A DNA stretch of 12,861 nt from an uncultured Pseudomonadota bacterium (lineage in GTDB: Bacteria; Pseudomonadota; Gammaproteobacteria; Burkholderiales; Usitatibacteraceae), in contig CAMPHL010000022.1 of assembly GCA_946885905.1 (NCBI GenBank), positions 1-12,861 on the forward strand, in the 5' to 3' direction. The notes beneath the pieces were generated by a model. It was not told the DNA's origin. It saw only the letters and a program-made list of their open reading frames with translations, and made no database searches. The translations under genes and the position numbers were made by a program. Position 1 is the first letter of the stretch; each line of letters starts with the position of its first letter. Below, piece by piece: positions 1 through 8,384 of this stretch.

Positions 1-526
1 CGATGCCGGTGGTGACGCCGCAGCCGATGTAGCAGACCTTGTCGAACGGCGCGTCCTCGCGGATCTTCGCCAGCGCGATCTCGGGCAGCACGGTGAAGTT
101 CGAGAACGTCGAGCAGCCCATGTAGTGGTACACCGGCTCGCCGTCCAGCTTGAAGCGCGAGGTGCCGTCGGGCATGAGGCCCTTGCCCTGGGTCGCGCGA
201 ATCGCCGTGCAGAGGTTGGTCTTGCGCGAAAGGCACGACTTGCACTGCCGGCACTCGGGCGTGTAGAGCGGGATCACGTGGTCGCCCTTTTTCAGCGACG
301 TGACGCCCGCGCCTACGTCCACCACGATGCCCGCGCCTTCGTGGCCGAGGATCGCGGGAAAGAGGCCTTCCGGATCCGCGCCCGAACGCGTGAACTCGTC
401 GGTGTGGCAGATGCCCGTGGCCTTGATCTCGACCAGGACCTCGCCGGCCTTCGGGCCTTCTAGGTCCACCGTGTCGATGGAGAGCGGGGCGCCTGCCTTG
501 TGCGCTACGGCTGCCTTGACCTTCAT
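1..526 (-). CDS. adhC: S-(hydroxymethyl)glutathione dehydrogenase / class III alcohol dehydrogenase (partial, N-terminal half)
   Basis: Zinc-dependent, NAD-linked class III alcohol dehydrogenase (FrmA/AdhC). The family oxidises the formaldehyde-glutathione adduct to S-formylglutathione and also reduces S-nitrosoglutathione in the cytoplasm. The visible 175 residues carry the catalytic zinc ligands Cys40 (GICHTDEFT) and His62 (GHEGAG), the structural zinc cysteines 92, 95, 98 and 106, and the class III stretch GCGVTTGI just at the window edge. Family members have about 370 residues, so roughly half is present and the NAD-binding domain lies outside. The start is ATG at 526. An AGGGA-type ribosome binding site five bases upstream overlaps the stop codon of phoH, with 8 bases between the two genes, so the pair is probably co-transcribed and translationally coupled. 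An S-formylglutathione hydrolase would be the expected next partner, but it cannot be seen here. Confidence 0.93.
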   Translation of the reverse strand, partial: MKVKAAVAHKAGAPLSIDTVDLEGPKAGEVLVEIKATGICHTDEFTRSGADPEGLFPAILGHEGAGIVVDVGAGVTSLKKGDHVIPLYTPECRQCKSCLSRKTNLCTAIRATQGKGLMPDGTSRFKLDGEPVYHYMGCSTFSNFTVLPEIALAKIREDAPFDKVCYIGCGVTTGI

Positions 527-534
527 TCGCGTCC

Positions 535-1965
535 CTACAGGATCTCGGCCGCGTGATCGGCCAGGCGCGAGCGCTCCCCGCGCATGAGCGTCACATGTCC
601 CGAATGGCTCCACCCCTTGAAGCGGTCGACGACGTAAGTGAGGCCCGAAGAGCCCTCGGTGAGGTAGGGCGTGTCGATCTGCGCGATGTTGCCGAGGCAC
701 ACGACCTTCGTTCCCGGCCCCGCGCGCGTGATGAGCGTCTTCATCTGCTTGGGCGTGAGGTTCTGCGCCTCGTCGATGATGAGGTACTTGTTGATGAAGG
801 TGCGCCCGCGCATGAAGTTCAACGACTTCACCTTGATGCGGTTGCGGATCAGGTCGGCGGTCGCGGCACGGCCCCAGTCGCCGGCCTCGTCGTCGGTGCG
901 CATGAGGACGTCGAGGTTGTCCTCGAGCGCGCCCATCCACGGCGTCATCTTCTCTTCCTCGGTGCCGGGAAGGAATCCGATGTCCTCGCCTACAGGCACC
1001 GTGACCCGCGTCATGATGATCTCGCTGTAGACCTTGTAGTCGAGCGTCTGCATGAGGCCCGCGGCGAGCGTGAGGAGCGTCTTGCCGGTGCCGGCCTGCC
1101 CGAGCAGCGTCACGAAGTCGATCTCGGGGTCCATGAGGAGGTTCAGCGCGAAGTTCTGCTCGCGGTTCCGTGCCGTGATGCCCCAGACGTTGTTCTTGTT
1201 GTGCGAGAAGTCCTTGAGGGTCTGGAGGACCGCGGTCTTGCCGCGCGTCTCCTTCACGATGGCGAGGAACGGCCTGTCGCCCTCGTGGTAGACGAACATG
1301 TTGACCATCATCGCGGGCACCAGGGGCCCCCGGATGCGGTAGAGCGTGCGGCCGTGCTCCTGCCAGCTCTCCATGTCCTTGCCGTGCCGGTCCCAGAAGT
1401 CCTCCGGGAGCTGCATGATCCCGGTGTAGAGGAGGTCGGTGTCCTCCAGGACCTTGTCGTTGAAGTAGTCCTCGGCGGGCAGGCCCACCGCATGCGCCTT
1501 GATGCGCATGTTGATGTCCTTGGACACCAGCACCACTTCGCGCTTGGGGAACTTCTCGCGCAGGTGCAGCGCCACGCCCAGGATCACGTTGTCGGCCTTC
1601 TTGGATGCGACCGAATCCGGGATCTCGACGCTCACCGCGTGCGTCTGCAGGAACAGGCACCCCTCCGCCTCGCTGCCGGTGCTCTTGGCGCGCAGCTTGT
1701 AGCCCTTCTCGATGGCCCCGCCCTGCGAGACGATCTCGTCGAGGAAGCGGCTCGCCTGGCGGGCGTTCCTCGAGACTTCGCTCATGCCCTTCTTGTGGTC
1801 GTCGAGCTCCTCCAGGACCACCATCGGCAGGAACACGTCGTGCTCCTCGAAGCGGAAGAGGCTCGTCGGATCGTGCATGAGCACGTTCGTGTCGAGCACG
1901 AAGAGCTTCGTGGCGGCGGTCTTGGCGACCCGCGCGGGCGCTTCACGTTCGCGGCGTCTCTGCAT
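535..1965 (-). CDS. PIN domain-containing PhoH family ATPase (PhoH2/YlaK type)
   Basis: Fusion of an N-terminal PIN nuclease domain and a C-terminal PhoH ATPase; mycobacterial PhoH2 proteins of this architecture act as ATP-dependent RNA helicase/RNases. In the 476-residue form the PIN domain begins at LFVLDTNVL (acidic Asp25) with EELDD at 52-56. The PhoH part has Walker A GQAGTGKT at 289-296, Walker B LIIDEAQN at 395-402, and a GNIAQID sensor motif near 425. I chose ATG 1965 because AAGAGG stands five bases upstream. The frame stays open to an ATG at 2043 (502 residues), but the extra 26 residues are low-complexity, charged and have no visible ribosome binding site. The gene lies between bcp (stop at 2074) and adhC (8 bases away). 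It is not the short, YbeZ-type PhoH, because the PIN domain is present. The RNA-processing role is inferred from the family. Confidence 0.93.
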   Translation of the reverse strand: MQRRREREAPARVAKTAATKLFVLDTNVLMHDPTSLFRFEEHDVFLPMVVLEELDDHKKGMSEVSRNARQASRFLDEIVSQGGAIEKGYKLRAKSTGSEAEGCLFLQTHAVSVEIPDSVASKKADNVILGVALHLREKFPKREVVLVSKDINMRIKAHAVGLPAEDYFNDKVLEDTDLLYTGIMQLPEDFWDRHGKDMESWQEHGRTLYRIRGPLVPAMMVNMFVYHEGDRPFLAIVKETRGKTAVLQTLKDFSHNKNNVWGITARNREQNFALNLLMDPEIDFVTLLGQAGTGKTLLTLAAGLMQTLDYKVYSEIIMTRVTVPVGEDIGFLPGTEEEKMTPWMGALEDNLDVLMRTDDEAGDWGRAATADLIRNRIKVKSLNFMRGRTFINKYLIIDEAQNLTPKQMKTLITRAGPGTKVVCLGNIAQIDTPYLTEGSSGLTYVVDRFKGWSHSGHVTLMRGERSRLADHAAEIL

Positions 1966-1970
1966 GGGCA

Positions 1971-1976
1971 CCTCTT
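1971..1976 (-). promoter_or_regulatory. Ribosome binding site deciding the phoH start
   Basis: Read on the minus strand, AAGAGG stands five bases before ATG 1965. No comparable purine-rich motif is suitably spaced before the upstream in-frame ATG at 2043. GGAG before the ATG at 1995 abuts that codon, which is too close. This favours the 476-residue product. Confidence 0.6.
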
Positions 1977-2073
1977 CTCGCACGGCGTCGTCCATCTCCT
2001 GCGCGATCGGCCGCGAGGAGTCTCTCAGGGGATCGGTGGGCATCAGGTCGGTTGCGGGGGGTGGGAGAAGCGG

Positions 2074-2538
2074 CTAGAGGCCGGCGGACTTCACGTAATC
2101 GAGCACCTCCTGCGCGTGGCCGGGGACCTTCACCCCGCGCCATTCGCGTGCGATGCGCCCGTCACGGTCGATCACGAAGGTGCTGCGCTCGATCGCGCGC
2201 ACCTGCCGGCCGTACATGTTCTTCATCTTCATCACGCCGAAGATCCCGCAAACCTTTTCGTCCGGGTCCGAGAGCAGCTCGAACGGGAAGCCCATCTTCG
2301 CCTTGAAGCCCTGGTGGGACTTCACGGAGTCGCGGGAAATCCCGAAGACGGCCACCTTGGCCTTGCGGAACTCGTCGTGCAGATCGCGGAATTGGGTGCC
2401 CTCGACCGTGCATCCCGGGGTGTTGTCCTTGGGATAGAAGTAGAGGACGAAGGGATGGCCCCTGAAGGCCGAAAGCTGGAAGCGCTGGTTGCCGGTTGCC
2501 GGGAGCTCGAAATCGGGCAGGGGTGCTCGATCGCTCAT
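2074..2538 (-). CDS. bcp: Peroxiredoxin, Bcp/PrxQ family (thioredoxin-dependent thiol peroxidase)
   Basis: Reduces hydrogen peroxide and organic hydroperoxides in the cytoplasm, usually with thioredoxin as reductant. The 154-residue protein matches the family length (about 155). It has FYPKDNTPGCTVEG with the peroxidatic Cys43 in its TPGCT context, VFGISRDSVKSH, FPFELLSDPDEKVCGIFGV, and the catalytic-site Arg region ERSTFVIDRDGRI. The resolving cysteine found five residues after the peroxidatic one in E. coli Bcp is Thr48 here. The alternative alpha-3 resolving position used in some PrxQ proteins appears to be Lys79, so the only other cysteine is Cys97. I chose ATG 2538 (MSDRAPLP) on family length. 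In-frame ATGs at 2583 and 2610 would add 15 or 24 residues with no homology feel. No strong ribosome binding site is visible. The gene sits in the minus-strand series between the ArnD-like gene and phoH. Confidence 0.92.
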   Translation of the reverse strand: MSDRAPLPDFELPATGNQRFQLSAFRGHPFVLYFYPKDNTPGCTVEGTQFRDLHDEFRKAKVAVFGISRDSVKSHQGFKAKMGFPFELLSDPDEKVCGIFGVMKMKNMYGRQVRAIERSTFVIDRDGRIAREWRGVKVPGHAQEVLDYVKSAGL

Positions 2539-2553
2539 CCGTGTCGTAGGCTG

Positions 2554-2622
2554 GAACCCAAGGTGCGCATAGCCACAACCCATGGTGACCAAAAACCATC
2601 GGGAACGCAAGCCCTTGGGTTC
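2554..2622 (-). repeat. Inverted repeat in the leader between the ArnD-like gene and bcp
   Basis: GAACCCAAGG (2554-2563) and its exact complement CCTTGGGTTC (2613-2622) flank 49 bases, which contain a second small inverted pair, ATGGT (2582-2586) and ACCAT (2595-2599). Together they could fold into a branched stem in the transcript just upstream of bcp. There is no T-run, so a classical intrinsic terminator is not supported. The 96-base gap 2539-2634 holds nothing else I recognise. Confidence 0.35.
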
Positions 2623-2634
2623 GGGGCCTCGAAA

Positions 2635-3417
2635 CTAGGTAAGGAATCCGGGGCCTTGACGGGCCACCGGCCCCTCGAGGATCCGGTGCATCGGAAGTCC
2701 GTTCGCCGCAACTTCTCCCAGCAGGTCACGCAGCCGCACCAGCTCGTACTCCTGCGCCTTCCAACCTTCCAGGGCCCGCTCGAACGCGGCGATGCCCTTC
2801 GTACCCACGGCATGCACGCGCAGCGTGAAGACGTGGGAGCGCGGGGCGGAGGTTTCCCTCAGCAGCGCCGCGACGTCGGTCTCCTCCAGGGTCGGAAGCG
2901 TCGTCGGCACTTGCGGGCAGGCCACGATCTCCGCGCGCACCACCGGAATGAAGGGATGCGTGCCGCGCGTGTCGGATGCGTAGTCGAAGGCGAGCGCCTG
3001 CGTGTTGCGCCATGCATGCCGGTTCATCTTCCAGCCGGGCGCGCCGTGGACCGACGGCCGCTCGCCGAAGATCTCCTCGAAGCGCGTCATGGCAAAGCCC
3101 GTCTGCTCGGCCGTCCACGCGGCATCCGCACGGGCGACCCCGTGACGCCACTTCGCCGCATCCCAGGCCAGCATGCCGATCTCGCAGCCGGCATCGCGAA
3201 CGGCGCGCATCGTCTGGGCGCACCGGCGGCCGATATCGGGGCCGGGCAGGGCGCGCACGAGGCTCGCCAATCCGCCGGTATGGTCGGGACCCACGCCGAA
3301 GAAGAACGTCGCGCCCGCTTCATGGCGATTCAGCAGGTCGAGCAGGCGAGGGACGCCTTCGCGCGTGGCGCGGAGCGAGTCGACGTCGATCTTGAGGGCG
3401 AGCTTCACTGCATCCAT
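2635..3417 (-). CDS. ArnD-like polysaccharide deacetylase family protein with degenerate metal site
   Basis: NodB-fold protein related to ArnD, the deformylase of undecaprenyl-phosphate 4-deoxy-4-formamido-L-arabinose. The match is clear: LALKIDVDSLRATREGVPRL near the N terminus, FFFGVGPDHTG at 38-48, GAPGWKMN at 125-132, SDTRGTHPFIP at 148-158 and VPTTLPTLEE at 170-179. The first-motif aspartates Asp11 and Asp13 are kept. The zinc-binding His-x3-His motif (GLHAWDH in E. coli ArnD) reads GMLAWDA here, so Leu83 and Ala87 replace both histidines. The His of the C-terminal TIHAE-type motif is Arg200. A segment of roughly 35 residues after GPDHTG is also missing, making the protein 260 residues against about 295. 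It may be a pseudoenzyme or a decaying gene. ATG 3417 fits the family N terminus, although only a weak AGG precedes it. No other arn gene is in the window. Bases 3418-3479 separate it from the upstream receptor gene. Confidence 0.8.
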   Translation of the reverse strand: MDAVKLALKIDVDSLRATREGVPRLLDLLNRHEAGATFFFGVGPDHTGGLASLVRALPGPDIGRRCAQTMRAVRDAGCEIGMLAWDAAKWRHGVARADAAWTAEQTGFAMTRFEEIFGERPSVHGAPGWKMNRHAWRNTQALAFDYASDTRGTHPFIPVVRAEIVACPQVPTTLPTLEETDVAALLRETSAPRSHVFTLRVHAVGTKGIAAFERALEGWKAQEYELVRLRDLLGEVAANGLPMHRILEGPVARQGPGFLT

Positions 3418-3479
3418 TGCCTGGATGATGCTCCGCGAAATCCCCGCGCGACAGCTCCAGGTGCTGGCCGTAGCGGCTG

Positions 3480-5534
3480 CTAAAGCGTGACGCGCAGCCC
3501 CGCCAGCCAGCTGCGTCCCGGGGCGGGCTCGAAGAAGCGCTGGTTTCCTTCGTTCACGATCACCGAGCCCGCGTAGCGCTTGTCGAAGGCGTTGTCGACG
3601 CGGATGAAGGCGCGCCACACCGAGCGGCCATGGTTCCATTGGTAGCGTGCGCGGACGGCTGCGACGGTGTAGGCCTCGGCGGCGTCCGAGTTGGCGTCGT
3701 TCACGAACATGCGCCCGGCGTGGCGCGCTTCCAGGCCCACCTCGATGCCGGCCGCGGGGCGCCATCGCAACTCGGCGAATGCGGAGCGTTCGGGGATGCC
3801 GGGTATGTGGCTACCCGGAAAGACGTCGCGATAGACGGCGCGCAGCTCGGAGTACGACGCGAGCAGCGCGAAGGCGCCCCAGTCGCGTTCGGCCTGAAGC
3901 TCCACGCCTTCGCGGCGCGTGCCGCCGGCGTTGCGGAAGGTCGAGCGCCCGCCTACGTTGCTCGCGACGACGATCTCGTCGTCGGTGTCCACGCGGAACA
4001 GCGCCGCGGTCGCGCGCCAGCCGGCGGGGTCCGTCCACTTGAGGCCCGTCTCGAGGTGGTCGCTGCGTGCGGCGCTCAGGTCGAGGTTCAAGCCCGTGAG
4101 GCCGTCGGGCCGATACGCGAGCTCGTTCGTGGTGGGCGTCTCGAAGCCGCGACCTGCCGCGACGTACACGTTCAGGAGCGGCATCGCGCGCCACGTGATG
4201 CCGGCCACCGGCGTGGTGGCCTCGAACTCGGCGCTGCCGCTGTCGTCGGGATTGGACGCGGTGGTGAAATCGTCCTGCGAGCGGAACGAGACACGGCTCA
4301 CGCGCACGCCGCCCAGCAGCCGCCACGCCGGCAGGAAATCCCACTCCGCTTGCGCGTAGAGGCCCGATTCGGTCACACGATTGGTCTCGTCGCGCCGCAG
4401 CGCCCCCTGCACGCCGATCTCGTCGCCCGAGAAGTTCTGGAAGCCGCGACGCTTCTCGTTCAACCGATCGGCGCTCGCCCCGGCCACGAACGTCCAGGCT
4501 CCGCCGGCGGAGCTCGTGCAGGAGTAAGTCCATCGCGCATCGAGCCCCGCATAGGGACGCTCGAGGTCGATCACGCCGCCGGGATGCAAGGGATTGGCCT
4601 GCACGGCCACCGGGATGGACTGGAATTGCTGCGTGCCGCGGCTGCCGCCGTGCACGGCGAGGCGTAGCGCGTTCGCGGCGTCGAGGGAACGCTCGATCGC
4701 GATTCCGCCCTGCACCTGGCTCACGCTCTTGCGCGTGTCGAAGAGGAGGGCCACGGGCGCGACCGAGCGCGGATCGGCCTCGTACTGCTCGCGCGTGAGG
4801 CCGAGCGGATCCAGCGTGTCGGGCATCTCGAGCGCGTTGCCCACGAGCGTCACGCTCGTCCCCGGCCCCGCCTCCCAGCGCACCAGCACGTTGGCGTTCG
4901 TCCGCACCGCGGCGCTGTGCTCCCGATACCCGTCCGTCTCGAAGCGGCCGACCGAAGCCGTGTATCCGAGCGACCCCGATCGTCCGCTCGCCGTGGCTCC
5001 GGCCCGCCGTGTGTCGAAGCTCCCGACCGCGAAGCTCGCACCGAAGGTCGGCGTGGAGGAGGGCGCCTGGGAGAAAACGTTGATCACCCCGCCCGACGAG
5101 TTGCCGTAGAGCACCGAGAACGGGCCGCGCAGCACCTCGATGCGCTCGGCCGATGCGAGGTCGATGTGCGAGATCTGCGCCTGGCCGTCGGGCAGCGTCG
5201 CGGGAATGCCGTCGACGATCACCCGCAGGCCGCGCACGCCGAAGGTCGAGCGAGCGCCGAAGCCGCGGATGGAGACCTGCAGGTCCTGCGCGTAGTTCTG
5301 GCGGTTGTTGGCGACCACGCCGGCGAGGGCAGGCAATGTCTCGGAGAGGTTCACCTGCAGCTGGGAATCCCGGATGCGCTCGGCGCCGATCGCGTCGATC
5401 GACGCTGGCAGGTCGGCGTCGGGACGCGCGGTGCGTGTCGCCGTCACGACGAGCACGTCTACGGGCACCGCGGCGGTCTGGGCTTGCGCGCCGGTGGCGG
5501 CGAGGCCGACCAGGGCGATCGGGGCGATCCGCAT
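3480..5534 (-). CDS. pqqU: TonB-dependent outer-membrane receptor, YncD/PqqU family
   Basis: Outer-membrane beta-barrel receptor powered by TonB-ExbBD. It resembles E. coli YncD along its whole length; YncD has been renamed PqqU because it takes up the cofactor pyrroloquinoline quinone. The 684-residue form has a signal peptide (first 18 residues, ending GAQA), a TonB-box-like DVLVVTA at 26-32, a plug domain with NRQNYAQDLQVSIRGFGARS, DGIPATLPDGQAQ and LRGPFSVLYGNSSGGVINV, and a barrel with QFQSIPVA, AAGRGFETPTTNELAYRPDG, DTDDEIVV and the C-terminal VDNAFDKRYAGSVIVNEGN region. Length and motif order match the family, and the protein ends in Leu rather than the usual aromatic residue. I chose ATG 5534 because it gives a clean signal peptide; the ATG at 5591 lies inside the inverted repeat and would add 19 residues. 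PQQ as ligand is inferred from homology. No PQQ-dependent dehydrogenase is in the window. Confidence 0.9.
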   Translation of the reverse strand: MRIAPIALVGLAATGAQAQTAAVPVDVLVVTATRTARPDADLPASIDAIGAERIRDSQLQVNLSETLPALAGVVANNRQNYAQDLQVSIRGFGARSTFGVRGLRVIVDGIPATLPDGQAQISHIDLASAERIEVLRGPFSVLYGNSSGGVINVFSQAPSSTPTFGASFAVGSFDTRRAGATASGRSGSLGYTASVGRFETDGYREHSAAVRTNANVLVRWEAGPGTSVTLVGNALEMPDTLDPLGLTREQYEADPRSVAPVALLFDTRKSVSQVQGGIAIERSLDAANALRLAVHGGSRGTQQFQSIPVAVQANPLHPGGVIDLERPYAGLDARWTYSCTSSAGGAWTFVAGASADRLNEKRRGFQNFSGDEIGVQGALRRDETNRVTESGLYAQAEWDFLPAWRLLGGVRVSRVSFRSQDDFTTASNPDDSGSAEFEATTPVAGITWRAMPLLNVYVAAGRGFETPTTNELAYRPDGLTGLNLDLSAARSDHLETGLKWTDPAGWRATAALFRVDTDDEIVVASNVGGRSTFRNAGGTRREGVELQAERDWGAFALLASYSELRAVYRDVFPGSHIPGIPERSAFAELRWRPAAGIEVGLEARHAGRMFVNDANSDAAEAYTVAAVRARYQWNHGRSVWRAFIRVDNAFDKRYAGSVIVNEGNQRFFEPAPGRSWLAGLRVTL

Positions 5535-5570
5535 GGCTGCCGTTGGATGCCATCGAGGCCCAAGCGTTCT

Positions 5571-5594
5571 ATTACGGTGACATGTCATCATAAT
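5571..5594. promoter_or_regulatory. 24-base inverted repeat, probable operator of the pqqU/AbiEii-like divergent region
   Basis: Ten of twelve base pairs are self-complementary, centred on TGACATGTCA (5578-5587, perfect) with ATTA and TAAT at the outer ends; the mismatched pairs are 5575/5590 and 5577/5588. The element is strikingly AT-rich for this GC-rich sequence. It sits 37 bases upstream of the chosen pqqU start and 16 bases upstream of the plus-strand gene at 5610. Sequences resembling -10 boxes lie inside it on both strands: CATAAT at 5589-5594 on plus and TATGAT at 5592-5587 on minus. This suggests a dimeric regulator that blocks one or both promoters. I cannot name the regulator. The remainder of the 75-base gap (5535-5609) shows nothing else. 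Confidence 0.55.
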
Positions 5595-5609
5595 TACCCG
5601 CTCGGTGCG

Positions 5610-6080
5610 ATGGCGAGGAAGGACCTGGGCGTCATTCGCGGCATTCGCGCCGACCAGTACGGCATCCGCACCTGGCTCGGTCCGGAAGGCGAACCCCTCA
5701 AGCTCGAAGTCGTGCGGGAATCGCGCATCGAGCTGGCCGGGGCGCGCGTGGCCGGGGTCCCGGTGGTCGCGCTCGATCGAGCCTGCGCGTTCGCCGAGAA
5801 GCTCCTCGCCAATGCGGACCGCGGGCTGGACCGCTCCACGCTGTCGCGCGATGCGGTCGACCTCGCCTTCATGGTCCAGGGTTGGGGCCTCGAGCCCGCG
5901 CGGGCGGGAGCCGCCCTGGCGCGGGAAGCCTACGGCGGCGAAGTCGATCGAAAGCTCGCGGCCGTGGTCGAACTGCTTCGGGCGGACCGCGCCTATCGCG
6001 CGCGCTGCGTCGAGGCGCTCGCGATAGACGATGCGAAAACGCTCGCGAAAGGCCTCGAACGGCTCTCAAGATGGCGCTGA
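5610..6080 (+). CDS. AbiEii/AbiGii-like nucleotidyltransferase family protein, N-terminally truncated
   Basis: The 156 residues resemble the C-terminal two-thirds of proteins annotated as AbiEii/AbiGii-type nucleotidyltransferases: IRADQYGIRT at 12-21, LKLEVVRESRIEL at 30-42, and AEKLLANADR then SRDAVDLAFM around 62-88. Family members usually begin with about 90 more residues that carry the GGTA-type and DxDF-type catalytic motifs. These are absent here, and the DNA upstream is the promoter and start of pqqU, so there is no room for them. I see no ribosome binding site before ATG 5610. The protein therefore probably lacks transferase activity and could be a remnant of a chromosomal gene broken by rearrangement. 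Its 3' end overlaps the globin gene by 10 bases, and the frame is otherwise uninterrupted. AbiEii itself is the toxin of a type IV system; no AbiEi antitoxin is visible. Confidence 0.7.
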   Translation: MARKDLGVIRGIRADQYGIRTWLGPEGEPLKLEVVRESRIELAGARVAGVPVVALDRACAFAEKLLANADRGLDRSTLSRDAVDLAFMVQGWGLEPARAGAALAREAYGGEVDRKLAAVVELLRADRAYRARCVEALAIDDAKTLAKGLERLSRWR

Positions 6081-6466
6081 ATCCTGAACGAACCCCATAC
6101 GAGTCGATCGGCGGCGAGCCGGTCGTACGCGCGCTCGTCGAGCGCTTCTACGACTTGATGGAGCTCGATCCCGCCTACGAGCGCCTGCGCGCCGTGCACG
6201 GCAGCAGCCTGGAGAGCGCGCGCGAGAAACTGTTCCTCTTCCTTTCCGGCTGGCTGGGCGGCCCGCCCCTTTATGCCGACCGCCACGGCCACCCGATGCT
6301 GCGGGCGCGGCACCTGCCGTTCGCGATCGGCACGGTCGAGCGCGACCAGTGGATGGCGTGCATGAAGCAGGCGATGGCCGAGGTCGATGTGCCGGGCGAG
6401 CTGCGCGGGCCCCTCGAGGGCGCGTTCTTCAAGACCGCGGATTGGATGCGCAACCAGCCGGGATGA
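6071..6466 (+). CDS. Group II truncated haemoglobin (TrHbO-like globin)
   Basis: Small haem protein of the 2-on-2 globin fold. Members bind O2 and NO and are implicated in NO or peroxide chemistry in the cytoplasm. The 131-residue sequence begins with the family's YESIGGEPVVRALVERFYDLM, giving Tyr27 at helix position B10. It continues with REKLFLFLSGWLGGPPLY, the HGHPMLRARHLPFAIG segment with proximal haem ligand His81 (F8), and DQWMACM with the group II hallmark Trp94 (G8). All signature residues are intact, so the protein should be functional. ATG 6071 lies inside the end of the AbiEii-like gene in another frame (10-base overlap). No convincing ribosome binding site precedes it, which suggests it is translated by coupling or reinitiation. 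The typA promoter follows 33 bases after its stop. Confidence 0.92.
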   Translation: MALNPERTPYESIGGEPVVRALVERFYDLMELDPAYERLRAVHGSSLESAREKLFLFLSGWLGGPPLYADRHGHPMLRARHLPFAIGTVERDQWMACMKQAMAEVDVPGELRGPLEGAFFKTADWMRNQPG

Positions 6467-6498
6467 GCACGGATTTCATCGGCTGCCCCGCCAGCGGG

Positions 6499-6528
6499 TT
6501 GAATTGTTGCGCTGCAGCATGCTAAAAT
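6499..6528 (+). promoter_or_regulatory. Sigma70-type promoter of typA
   Basis: TTGAAT (6499-6504) as -35 and TAAAAT (6523-6528) as -10 are separated by 18 bases, and TGC directly before the -10 makes an extended -10. Transcription should start near 6535, leaving a leader of about 35 bases to the typA start. A GAGAG ribosome binding site at 6560-6564 lies five bases before ATG 6570. The rest of the 103-base gap 6467-6569 shows only a short CCCG/CGGG stem at 6487-6498 without a T-run, so no terminator for the globin gene is evident. Confidence 0.65.
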
Positions 6529-6569
6529 TTTGAATTTCCTCGGCTTTTCCGGGGATTCCGAGAGACCTC

Positions 6570-8383
<1,814 letters not shown>

Positions 8384-8384
<1 letters not shown>

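Noticed and set aside
553..3483. A 976-codon open frame on the plus strand, antisense to phoH, bcp and the ArnD-like gene
   Set aside because: It is compositionally Arg/His/Val/Leu-rich, has no motif, and lies opposite three recognisable genes. In GC-rich DNA long stop-free antisense frames arise from codon bias.
3418..3765. Upstream extension of the ArnD-like reading frame into pqqU
   Set aside because: The extension overlaps the 3' end of pqqU in another frame, and the family N terminus (LALKIDVD) begins just after ATG 3417.
3630..4667. Long plus-strand frame opposite pqqU
   Set aside because: No recognisable motif or start signal; it is antisense to a full-length receptor gene.
5543..5593. 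Short plus-strand frame from a TTG ending in YYGDMSS just before the AbiEii-like gene
   Set aside because: It is 16 codons long, has no ribosome binding site, lies mostly across the pqqU leader and operator, and is explained by chance.
6487..6498. Short GC stem after the globin gene considered as a terminator
   Set aside because: Only four or five base pairs and no T-run; it abuts the typA -35 box.
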